DNA from: Bacteroidota bacterium
GTDB lineage: Bacteria > Bacteroidota > Bacteroidia > Chitinophagales > LD1
Direction: 5' to 3'
Assembly: GCA_018267355.1 (NCBI GenBank)
Contig: JAFDYP010000431.1
Location: forward strand, 1-17,872
DNA length: 17,872 nucleotides
Part shown: in pieces, positions 1-6,369 of the stretch
Position numbering within the stretch: position 1 is the stretch's first letter
Layout of the letters: every line of letters begins with the position of its first letter
Notes under the pieces: model-generated
Told to the model about the DNA's origin: nothing
Database searches by the model: none
Seen by the model: only the letters and a program-made list of their open reading frames with translations
Translations under genes and position numbers: made by a program

Positions 1-690
1 AAAATAGGCTACCTGCCCGAGAGCAATGCCCTCTACTATGATATGTATGTGCAGGAGTACCTCGAGTTTATGGCCGGTCTGCACAAACTGGGAGATAAGA
101 CCAAAGAGCGGATAGAAGCGATGATAGAGGCTACCGGCCTCACCGCAGAGCGTCGAAAGCTGGTAGGCCAACTGTCAAAGGGCTACAAACAGCGCGTAGG
201 TCTGGCGCAGGCCATGCTGCATGACCCTGAGGTGCTGATACTGGACGAGCCGACCTCCGGGCTGGACCCAAACCAACTCATAGAGATACGCGAGCTGATC
301 CGCAGCCTGGGCCGCAATAAGACGGTGATCTTCTCCTCGCACATCATGCAGGAAGTGCAGGCGGTAGCAGACCGGATCATCATCATCAATAAAGGTAAGA
401 TCGTGGCCAATGACACCGCTGAGGCACTGCAGAATAAGCTCAATAATGAGATCACTGTCATAGCAGAGTTTAAGCAAAAAGTGGAGCGCGCACTACTCGG
501 TGAGCTGAAAGGCATCAAGCACTATGAGCAGATGAAAGATGGCAGGTGGAGCTTTGTATCCGGCGGTCAGGGCGACCTACGTGAGGAGATATTCCTCTTT
601 GCCAAAAATAAGAACCTGACCCTGCTGGGCCTGGAGCGTGAGCAGTTCTCTCTGGAGGAGGTATTCAAACAGGTGACACAGAAGAATTGA
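1..690 (+). CDS. gldA: GldA-type ABC transporter ATP-binding protein (5' end outside window)
   Basis: The open frame runs from base 1 without a start, so the N-terminus, including the Walker A loop, lies upstream; 229 residues are visible. The text after base 1 ([20 protein letters not shown]) is the family's post-Q-loop stretch. It is followed by the ABC signature LSKGYKQR, the Walker B and D-loop [13 protein letters not shown], and the switch histidine in FSSHIMQEV. The LSKGYKQR variant and the degenerate C-terminal extension after about residue 140 match GldA, the ATPase that works with the membrane subunits GldF and GldG in Bacteroidota gliding motility. A closely related ABC-2 type ATPase cannot be excluded, because gldF and gldG are not in view. 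The stop codon overlaps the TTG start of the next small gene. Confidence 0.85.
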   Translation, partial: KIGYLPESNALYYDMYVQEYLEFMAGLHKLGDKTKERIEAMIEATGLTAERRKLVGQLSKGYKQRVGLAQAMLHDPEVLILDEPTSGLDPNQLIEIRELIRSLGRNKTVIFSSHIMQEVQAVADRIIIINKGKIVANDTAEALQNKLNNEITVIAEFKQKVERALLGELKGIKHYEQMKDGRWSFVSGGQGDLREEIFLFAKNKNLTLLGLEREQFSLEEVFKQVTQKN

Positions 691-827
691 AAAAGCAGCA
701 TCTCCCGCAGAAAGTATGCGCGGCCTGTGGCAGGCCATTCAGCTGGCGCAAAAAGTGGGAGCGCGTATGGGACGAGGTCAAATACTGTAGTGACCGGTGC
801 AGAAAAACAAAGAAACCTCAGCCCTGA
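687..827 (+). CDS. DUF2256 small zinc-ribbon-like protein, 46 aa
   Basis: A short frame starts with TTG at 687 inside the gldA stop region (ATTGA, 3-base overlap), which favours translational coupling. No ATG is available upstream in this frame after the in-frame stop at 639. The protein has C11-x2-C14 and C34-x3-C38, with the conserved core [20 protein letters not shown] between them. That is the diagnostic DUF2256 pattern, and 46 residues is normal for the family. The four cysteines probably bind one zinc ion. The function is unknown; in other genomes (general knowledge, not shown here) the family often sits near cryptochrome/photolyase genes and SRPBCC genes, and an SRPBCC gene does follow. 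The last 10 bases overlap the 3' end of that convergent gene. Confidence 0.85.
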   Translation: MKKQHLPQKVCAACGRPFSWRKKWERVWDEVKYCSDRCRKTKKPQP

Positions 828-1282
828 TACCTGCCAAAACGCTCCTCGAGTACCTTGTATCGATAATCAAATATTCCTTCCAGCTTTTTCCGTACGAAGA
901 GTGCGTGTGCTATATTGCCCAGTATGCCCAGCGGTAGTTTGTAGTCTACCACATCCCGCATCTCTACGCCGCCCGGTATCGCTTTAAAGAAGTGCTGGTG
1001 ATGCCAGAAAGCATAGGGTCCAAAGCGCTGCTCATCTACGAAGTACTCCCCCTCGCGCACATGCGTGATCTCTGTCATCCAGAAGAGCGGAATGCCAAGT
1101 AAAGGACTGATATAATAGCGGATGATCTGGCCCTCATACATGCGCTCGGCTGGGCTGAGCTGACGAAAGCTGACATCGGGCGGCGTGATGGCATCCAGAT
1201 TGTCAGGAGCAGAGAAAAAATCCCAAGCCGTAGGGATATCTATCGGTAGTTTTTGTACGCGTGTGAGTATGTAGGAGCCCAT
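818..1282 (-). CDS. SRPBCC superfamily ligand-binding protein
   Basis: A 154-residue cytosolic protein with no signal peptide. The N-terminal stretch ([23 protein letters not shown]), the middle [20 protein letters not shown] and the late [12 protein letters not shown] are conserved in the SRPBCC subfamily related to COG4276. These are helix-grip folds with a hydrophobic pocket, often labelled 'cell division inhibitor' in databases without good support. No substrate can be deduced. AGGAG lies at 1298-1302, about 15 bases before the ATG, which is rather distant. The gene follows the LRR gene on the same strand after 35 bp and may share its transcript. Its stop codon lies inside the convergent DUF2256 gene. 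Confidence 0.8.
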   Translation of the reverse strand: MGSYILTRVQKLPIDIPTAWDFFSAPDNLDAITPPDVSFRQLSPAERMYEGQIIRYYISPLLGIPLFWMTEITHVREGEYFVDEQRFGPYAFWHHQHFFKAIPGGVEMRDVVDYKLPLGILGNIAHALFVRKKLEGIFDYRYKVLEERFGRYQG

Positions 1283-1317
1283 ATGATCTAAAACAAGCTC
1301 CTGGGTAAGAAGTTCAC

Positions 1318-2139
1318 CTACATCAGTATCATGCTGCCCTCGCCCAGTGCTGTTTTCAGCTTCTCAGAGTCGAGATGAGTGCTTTTGATATTGATGTAGC
1401 GCAGGCCCTGTATAGCAGGTATGGCTGTCAGGTTTTTATTGAAGCTGATATCCAGCACATCCAGAGATAGCTGGCTAAACTCATCCTGAAGCTTTGTAAA
1501 GTTATTGTAGCTCAGGTCCAGGTTGTTGAGGCTTGCCATTTTGAAGAAGGCCGGGGGGAAAGTCGTGATCAGGTTTTTGGTCAGCACCAGCCGCTTCAGG
1601 TGACTCAGCCGGTCTATATCTTTAGGCAGTTCTCTGATCGTACCGTAGCCGAGGTCCAGGTCGGTCAGGTGCGAGAGCTGCAGCAGCTCAGTCGGGAATG
1701 CGTTGATCTTATTGGCCGAGAAATTCAACTCTGCCAGTGTTGCTATGGTCGCTACTTTTTTCAGCTCCGCAGCGGGTGATGTGAATGGATTGGCATCGAG
1801 ACGGATGATGACGAGTGAAGAGAGTCCTGACATATCTGCCGGTAGCGTGGTCAGTGCATTGTTGTTGAGGTACAGTTTTTTCAGCTTCTTGAGCTTGAAG
1901 AGCTGCGGAGGGAGCGCTGTAAATTCATTGTAGGATAGATCGAGCGACTCCAGGTTGACCAGTCTGGCTATATCCTCGGGTAGCTGCTTCAGCTCCTGCC
2001 CCTTCAGGCTGAGGCTGGTCACCGCCGGGGCGCTGGCCAGGGCCTGCGGCAGATTGGTATAGACTTTCTCTACGCTACCCGCACTGACGCGGACCGCACA
2101 GGCAAATAGCAAAGCAACGAATAGTAATTTTCTGGCCAT
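1318..2139 (-). CDS. Exported leucine-rich-repeat protein
   Basis: 273 residues. The N-terminus (MARKLLFVALLFACAVRVSA) is a signal peptide, most likely cleaved after Ala20. Cys14 follows LFA, a poor lipobox, so a lipoprotein is possible but less likely. From about residue 40 there are nine or so units of about 23 residues with the pattern LxxLxLxxNxLxxLPxxL, for example the units containing LDLSYNEFTALP, LYLNNNALTTLP and LDLSYNNFTKL. These would form a curved solenoid for protein or ligand binding. No enzymatic or anchoring domain follows; the protein ends soon after a degenerate last repeat. Such LRR proteins are common in Bacteroidota, and no partner is evident. The start codon lies in a small hairpin (2138-2154). 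Confidence 0.85.
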   Translation of the reverse strand: MARKLLFVALLFACAVRVSAGSVEKVYTNLPQALASAPAVTSLSLKGQELKQLPEDIARLVNLESLDLSYNEFTALPPQLFKLKKLKKLYLNNNALTTLPADMSGLSSLVIIRLDANPFTSPAAELKKVATIATLAELNFSANKINAFPTELLQLSHLTDLDLGYGTIRELPKDIDRLSHLKRLVLTKNLITTFPPAFFKMASLNNLDLSYNNFTKLQDEFSQLSLDVLDISFNKNLTAIPAIQGLRYINIKSTHLDSEKLKTALGEGSMILM

Positions 2140-2154
2140 GATCTTTCAGATCAT
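2138..2154 (-). promoter_or_regulatory. Hairpin over the start codon of the LRR gene
   Basis: The arms ATGATCT (2138-2144) and AGATCAT (2148-2154) are perfectly complementary with a 3-base loop. On the mRNA the second arm contains the AU of the AUG, so the stem could slow initiation. The 131 bp between this gene and the divergent hydrolase show no convincing TAnnTTTG promoter in either direction. Function is inferred only from position. Confidence 0.35.
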
Positions 2155-2270
2155 ACGTGAAAACGGGCATCAATGTTTCACAAGAGATGTCAACATAGGC
2201 GGCCTCATGCCGTTAGTTAAAAGAGATCGCCAATTCCCACAATTTGTTTGTTTTGCCCACCGTGAAGTGG

Positions 2271-3437
2271 ATGAGACTCAGCCTTGTGGCCCTTTTATTT
2301 CTGACAGTGGTTTGCTCTTGTAGTGATCATACCCGGCCTAAGACTGCCGCGACAGTAGTGCCTGTGTGCAATAGCCCCGAATGCCTGGATTCGCTGAAGG
2401 TATCACAAGGGCTGATGTATCATCGTCTCGATAGTCTCTTCATGCGCAGGCACCGGGTCGGATTCAATGGCAATGTCCTCATCCTGAAAGGTAACAGGGT
2501 AATATACAAAGCATGCTTCGGGTACTGCAACTATAAAGACAAGGATACCCTCACTGCACAGACACCATTTCAGATAGCCTCGTCCAGCAAACCCTTCACT
2601 GCCAGCGCTATCCTGCGCCTGGCTGACGAGGGCAAACTCAACCTGACAGATACCCTCGGCAAATTTTTTCCGGGCTTTCCCTATCACCACATCACGGTGG
2701 CCATGCTCCTGTCACATCGCAGCGGCCTGGCCAACTACCTCTATTTTGGTGACAAGCTCTGGAAGAGCAAAGAATACCTGACCAATGACGGCCTGATAGA
2801 CCTCTTTATGAAGAACCCGAAAATAGAGGGCACCTCAAAGGCGGGTACACATTTCCAGTATAATAATAGCAACTATGCCCTGCTGGCATCTATCGTGGAG
2901 CGTGTCACAGGGCAGAAGTTTCCGGAGTATATGAAGGCGACTTTCTTTGAGCCGCTGGGGATGAAGAATACCTGGATACGCGATGTGACCAATGACACCT
3001 CAGAACGCAAACATGCGATCAGCTACAACTCTCAGTGGCAGGTGCAGCAGGAAGATCCCTACGATGGCATCTATGGCGATAAAAATGTCTTCTCTACGGT
3101 AGAGGATATGATGATCTGGGACCATGCCTTCTATGAGCATACCAACCTGAGTGCCGCTATGCAGGAGGAGGCCTACACACCGCGCAGCCTGGAGCACAAG
3201 GGCGTGCGCAACTATGGCTACGGCTGGCGCCTGATGAAGCAGCCCGACGGCAGCAACCTGATCTACCACAATGGCTGGTGGCATGGCAATAACACTGTCT
3301 TCTACCGCTACCTGCCTGACACCCTGGCCGTCATCATCCTCAGCAACCGCTACAACCGTGGCGTATACGATATCCAGCCCGTATTTAATATCCTGAGTGC
3401 GCGTAATGATACTGCTGCGTGGAAGGAAGAGGAATAA
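2271..3437 (+). CDS. Serine hydrolase, beta-lactamase/PBP fold, lipoprotein
   Basis: 388 residues from the ATG at 2271. A TTG 27 bases upstream is in frame but would add residues in front of a good signal peptide, so it was not used. MRLSLVALLFLTVVCSC is a lipoprotein signal with the lipobox VCSC, giving the anchored Cys17. The class C beta-lactamase/DD-peptidase (PF00144) motifs are all present: Ser104-x-x-Lys107 in IASSSKPFTA (the nucleophile and its lysine), Tyr197-Asn-Asn199 (the YxN motif), LLSHRSGLANY, and His333-Asn-Gly335 (the third motif). The enzyme is therefore predicted to be active in the periplasm or at the outer membrane on peptides or esters. Whether it is a peptidase, an esterase or a beta-lactamase cannot be decided from sequence. 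Its stop codon abuts the stop codon of the convergent oxidoreductase with no base between. Confidence 0.88.
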   Translation: MRLSLVALLFLTVVCSCSDHTRPKTAATVVPVCNSPECLDSLKVSQGLMYHRLDSLFMRRHRVGFNGNVLILKGNRVIYKACFGYCNYKDKDTLTAQTPFQIASSSKPFTASAILRLADEGKLNLTDTLGKFFPGFPYHHITVAMLLSHRSGLANYLYFGDKLWKSKEYLTNDGLIDLFMKNPKIEGTSKAGTHFQYNNSNYALLASIVERVTGQKFPEYMKATFFEPLGMKNTWIRDVTNDTSERKHAISYNSQWQVQQEDPYDGIYGDKNVFSTVEDMMIWDHAFYEHTNLSAAMQEEAYTPRSLEHKGVRNYGYGWRLMKQPDGSNLIYHNGWWHGNNTVFYRYLPDTLAVIILSNRYNRGVYDIQPVFNILSARNDTAAWKEEE

Positions 3438-4961
3438 TTATTCAGCCTTCAAATCGATCTTATCCAGATCGCTCGTAGATGGTCCGGTCAGCAGCTCACC
3501 GGTGTAAGAGAACCGGGACCCATGACATGGGCAGTCCCAGCTTTTCTCGGTATTGTTCCACCCCACAGAGCATTTGATATGCGGGCAGGCAGGATTTACT
3601 GCATGCAGGCCGCCGTTATTGTCTTTATACAGCGCTATGGTTTTACCCTCATATTTCACCACTTTGGCCTCGCCTTTAGCTAGCTCCACGGCTTCTTCCA
3701 GTTTGGGTATAGACAGCCATCCGGTGATCATATCTTTCGTCACAGCCGCTCCCTCTTTTATCACATTCCCCATGCTTGCCATCGGCTTCGTGCGGTCAGG
3801 AGAGAAAAGGTCGCCATATTCGCTGTGCCCCGTAGTGATCAAGGCTGTCAGGATCATAGCTGATGCAGTCCCGTAGATCATTCCATTACCTCCAAAACCC
3901 GTAGCTACATATACATTCTCAGGATTGCCTGGCAGGTGACCGATATAAGGCAGCCCATCTGCCGGCTCATAATACTGCGACGACCACTGATAGGCCACAT
4001 GGTCTATGTCGTAATATTTCCGCACGTATGCCTCCAGACATTTGAAGCGCTCATGAGTGTTCTCCCCGTGGCCCGTCTTATGATCTTCACCACCTGCTAT
4101 CAGGTAGCGCTCACCATCTACCTCCTGGGTGCGAAAGTAATGGTATGGATCATCCAGGTCGTAGACCAATGCATCGGGATAGTTGTCATTTTTCAATTTC
4201 ACTGCCACGGCATAAGTACGGTAGGGCGCGCAGAGGAAGTGCAGCACATTCACACCCGGCGGGATGTGGGTAGCGAAAATGAGTGCATCTGCTGTCACCT
4301 CACCCTTAGAAGTTTTTATGGTTAGTAGCTTATTTTCTTCAGTAAACTCAGTGAGCCGGCAGTCATGCACGATACGTCCTCCTATCGCCTCAAAATGCTG
4401 CGCCAGGGCCAGGATATAATCCAGCGGATGAAATTGGGCCTGATCCTTGACACTTATCGCCTTGACATACGGCGTGGGTGTAGGCACATCGCCTGTATAT
4501 TGAGCAGGCAGCTTTACCTCCAGGCAGCTCTCCAGTATGGTATCCAGCATCTTTGCCTGTGTGTCATCTTTCGCACAGAGATAGCCGGTCCGCATGCTGT
4601 AGGCACAGTCGATACCATATTCTTTGACATTGCTCCGGATCAGCGTGATCGCACTCTGCGCGATATCCGCTACCTTTTGAGCTGCCTCCGCATTAAACTT
4701 CTTTTTGATCTCATCATAGGTAGTGTCCATCATCGTATTGAGGTGGGCGGTCGTCCCGCCGGTAGTGCCAAAGCCTATCTCTTGAGCCTCGATCAGCGTA
4801 CATTTCTTACCCGCCTTTTGCAACTGTATGGCCGTGCTGATGCCCGTAATGCCGCCTCCGACGATCACCACATCCTGCCGCTCTGAGGGCAGACTATCAT
4901 ATTTTGGTATAAAGGCCGGGCGGCCCTGCCAGAGGCTCACGTTAAATCCATCTCTTTTCAT
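3438..4961 (-). CDS. FAD-dependent oxidoreductase with C-terminal Rieske [2Fe-2S] domain (YhfW-like)
   Basis: 507 residues. Residues 30-60 hold the Rossmann FAD-binding motif VVIVGGGITGIS and its following acidic strand end (LIEAQ), then the DAO-type segment GFGTTGGTTAH. A second FAD contact appears as YVATGFGGNGMIYGTASA. The C-terminal ~90 residues form a Rieske domain: Cys459-x-His461 and Cys477-x2-His480 are the cluster ligands, with the typical CPCHGS and GPS stretches. The DAO-Rieske order and length match Bacillus YhfW-like proteins, whose physiological substrate is not established. Electrons probably pass between the flavin and the cluster. There is no signal peptide, so the enzyme is cytosolic. 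The gene appears monocistronic; its 5' region contains two dyads. Confidence 0.88.
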   Translation of the reverse strand: MKRDGFNVSLWQGRPAFIPKYDSLPSERQDVVIVGGGITGISTAIQLQKAGKKCTLIEAQEIGFGTTGGTTAHLNTMMDTTYDEIKKKFNAEAAQKVADIAQSAITLIRSNVKEYGIDCAYSMRTGYLCAKDDTQAKMLDTILESCLEVKLPAQYTGDVPTPTPYVKAISVKDQAQFHPLDYILALAQHFEAIGGRIVHDCRLTEFTEENKLLTIKTSKGEVTADALIFATHIPPGVNVLHFLCAPYRTYAVAVKLKNDNYPDALVYDLDDPYHYFRTQEVDGERYLIAGGEDHKTGHGENTHERFKCLEAYVRKYYDIDHVAYQWSSQYYEPADGLPYIGHLPGNPENVYVATGFGGNGMIYGTASAMILTALITTGHSEYGDLFSPDRTKPMASMGNVIKEGAAVTKDMITGWLSIPKLEEAVELAKGEAKVVKYEGKTIALYKDNNGGLHAVNPACPHIKCSVGWNNTEKSWDCPCHGSRFSYTGELLTGPSTSDLDKIDLKAE

Positions 4962-4972
4962 GTCAGATCTTT

Positions 4973-5027
4973 TTGCTCAAATGAGAGCAATATCTGCACC
5001 AGTACCGTGACAGGGTTTAAACCACGG
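4973..5027 (-). promoter_or_regulatory. Two dyads upstream of the FAD/Rieske gene
   Basis: TTGCTC (4973-4978) and GAGCAA (4985-4990) form an inverted repeat with a 6-base spacer, starting 11 bases upstream of the ATG. Further upstream is the perfect 10-base palindrome GGTTTAAACC (5014-5023), flanked by CCGTG (5005-5009) and CACGG (5023-5027). No clear TAnnTTTG element is seen. They may be operators or leader structure; the evidence is sequence symmetry alone. Confidence 0.25.
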
Positions 5028-5081
5028 ATAAAGAGGAAAATCTGTCCCACCGAGAAAATGACTGCGCATTCGTGAAGGCAT

Positions 5082-5115
5082 AAAAAAGCCTCCCTGGTCT
5101 GATCAGAGAGGCTTT
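5082..5115 (-). terminator. Intrinsic terminator of the globin/HMA-like unit
   Basis: Arms 5085-5092 and 5108-5115 (AAAGCCTC / GAGGCTTT) pair perfectly over 8 bp. The 15-base loop contains the palindrome TCTGATCAGA. On the minus strand the stem is followed by a run of six T. It lies 19 bases after the globin stop codon. Confidence 0.85.
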
Positions 5116-5134
5116 ATACATCGGAGAAAAGGTC

Positions 5135-5710
5135 TTACTGCTGCACTACCTGGCTGCGGGTGGTATTGACCACGCGCCCCACCTGCCCTATGAGCTGAGA
5201 GGAGAGGCCGCACTTGGTCGCGCCTGTCACCAGGTCATTGACAAATACATCAAAGTCATGGCTGTCGGCTTTGCCGTTCATACGGGAGTTTTGAGCCGGA
5301 TCGTGTGCGGCTGTCATACTCTTGCCACCATAGGTATAGTGCTGAGCGCCTGTAGCTACACAGAAGAAGTCAGTCAGGTTCTTGCTCAAAGCAGTCAGGC
5401 CGCTTGTATTGCCAGAGGTCACCTCTGTGAGCAGCACCGTGAAGAAGCCATTGATAGCAGTGTCTGCGGCTATCACAAAAATGGTACTGTCTACTACAGA
5501 GCGGATGCCGAGGCGGCCCTTCTCTATCATCGTGCCGGGATTGGCAGGGTCATTGACCATCGTAGTGCCGCCCAGTGAGTCGTAGAGTGTCTGAGTAGCA
5601 GCGGTAGTGTTGTTTTTCTTGCACGACTGCATGGTAGGAGTGAATGCCAATACGATCACTGCCAGCAGTAGCGCTGTGATGATACCGGTCTTTGTGGTTG
5701 TCTTTTTCAT
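5135..5710 (-). CDS. Predicted truncated haemoglobin-like lipoprotein
   Basis: 191 residues. The N-terminus has a lysine-rich start, a hydrophobic stretch (residues 9-25) and MQSC, so Cys30 is the likely lipid anchor. LYDSLGG at 42-48 matches the start of group 1 truncated globins (YxxLGG). Residues 112-137 (LTDFFCVATG, then YTYGGKSMTAAH) match the E/F region, with His136 as the likely proximal haem ligand. HDFDVFVNDLV (151-161) matches the conserved hFdafv-xlv segment after it. The middle is longer and more divergent than in cytosolic globins, so distal residues cannot be assigned. A haem-binding exported globin could handle O2 or NO, or sense them, in the periplasm. It lies 20 bp after the HMA-like gene and is followed by a terminator. 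The globin assignment is by motif and fairly confident; the role is inferred. Confidence 0.72.
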   Translation of the reverse strand: MKKTTTKTGIITALLLAVIVLAFTPTMQSCKKNNTTAATQTLYDSLGGTTMVNDPANPGTMIEKGRLGIRSVVDSTIFVIAADTAINGFFTVLLTEVTSGNTSGLTALSKNLTDFFCVATGAQHYTYGGKSMTAAHDPAQNSRMNGKADSHDFDVFVNDLVTGATKCGLSSQLIGQVGRVVNTTRSQVVQQ

Positions 5711-5730
5711 TTGGAGTTTTTTGCGAGAGG

Positions 5731-6156
5731 TTAGAGAATATTTTTTATGGTACTATATATCTTATAGCTGAGGGAATGATCGCCCACGGGGCAGCCGCTC
5801 ATCATTGCCTTCTGGTCGGGCATATAGCGTACACCATTATAGTGCAGCTCAGTGCGGAGGTCGGCGGCTATCTGGTCTGCAGATGCCTTGACGGGGTGGA
5901 ACGTGAATACTGCGGTTTCCGTTTGTGCATTGCACAATACGTGGTCTACACCCTTCTGGTGCGACAGCCAGGCTGTGATCTGGTCTGCATCCTGCCGGGT
6001 GATATCTTGTTTAAAGTCTATGCGCGCCATGGCTACCGTAGAGGCATCCGCCCTGGGCCGGGTCACTAGCAGGATGTGTATCATGAGCGCCACAGCCAGC
6101 AGGAGGGTGGTACCTCCGAGCGCCAGTAGGGTCCGTTTGATGGTTTTGCTTGTCAT
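5731..6156 (-). CDS. Membrane-anchored HMA-fold-like protein without the CxxC site
   Basis: 141 residues. One hydrophobic segment at 8-31 follows a basic N-terminus, so the protein is probably held by a single membrane helix with the rest outside the cytoplasm. Residues 44-112 (MARIDFKQDITRQDADQI... GVDHVLCNAQTETAVFTFHP... SADQIAADL) have the length and beta-alpha-beta-beta-alpha pattern of a heavy-metal-associated domain, including the 'GV..V' and 'V.F.P..' strands. The metal-binding CxxC in the first loop is absent. Only Cys75 and Cys122 remain; the latter is in the C-terminal stretch SGCPVGDHS. It is the first gene of a two-gene unit with the globin. The fold is an inference from pattern and should be tested with a structure prediction. 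Confidence 0.55.
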   Translation of the reverse strand: MTSKTIKRTLLALGGTTLLLAVALMIHILLVTRPRADASTVAMARIDFKQDITRQDADQITAWLSHQKGVDHVLCNAQTETAVFTFHPVKASADQIAADLRTELHYNGVRYMPDQKAMMSGCPVGDHSLSYKIYSTIKNIL

Positions 6157-6192
6157 GTCGTCAGCGTTTACAGCCGCTTTTGCGACCTATTA

Positions 6193-6218
6193 ACAATTAC
6201 GACAATTCTGTGACAATT
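6193..6218. promoter_or_regulatory. Three tandem ACAATT copies upstream of the HMA-like/globin unit
   Basis: ACAATT occurs at 6193-6198, 6202-6207 and 6213-6218. The last two are part of GACAATT copies exactly 11 bp apart (one helical turn). The array begins 37 bp upstream of the HMA-like gene's start codon, where a promoter or operator would lie. On the minus strand the segment TAATTGTT (6191-6198) is a weak match to the TAnnTTTG -7 element. It could be a regulator-binding array or the promoter itself. Confidence 0.35.
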
Positions 6219-6262
6219 GGATTTCGGGGAAAGGTTATTTCGTGTAATGTATGATGTATAGC

Positions 6263-6305
6263 ATTGATTCACTGGTCAATAAAAACGCTTGACCGGAAAG
6301 CTTTC
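6263..6305. promoter_or_regulatory. Nested inverted repeats upstream of carB
   Basis: Three dyads lie close together: ATTGA (6263-6267) with TCAAT (6276-6280), spacer 8; GGTCAA (6274-6279) with TTGACC (6289-6294), spacer 9; and the 10-base palindrome GAAAGCTTTC (6296-6305). The first two share an arm and are mutually exclusive as hairpins. They lie upstream of the likely carB -7 element, so they are candidate operators rather than leader RNA. Confidence 0.35.
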
Positions 6306-6346
6306 GCGGAAGTAAGTATTCTGCTTTCGGGAATTGAGATTTCTAT

Positions 6347-6354
6347 TATTTTCG
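6347..6354 (+). promoter_or_regulatory. Probable carB -7 element TATTTTCG
   Basis: TATTTTCG matches the Bacteroidota -7 consensus TAnnTTTG except for one base. It ends 15 bp before the carB ATG, the same spacing class as other promoters in the window. No firm -33 element is seen. Confidence 0.45.
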
Positions 6355-6369
6355 CGCAAATTATACGGA

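Noticed and set aside
2244..2270. Upstream TTG start for the serine hydrolase
   Set aside because: The extra residues would precede a complete lipoprotein signal peptide starting at the ATG at 2271.
4365..4886. A 173-codon open frame on the plus strand
   Set aside because: It lies antisense to the well-supported FAD/Rieske gene, has no recognisable domain and has an atypical composition.
5014..5023. GGTTTAAACC as a phage or plasmid attachment site
   Set aside because: There is no integrase, direct repeat or mobile gene nearby; it is kept only as a possible operator.
6334..6369. Upstream TTG start for carB
   Set aside because: The conserved family start is at 6370, and the likely -7 element lies inside this extension.
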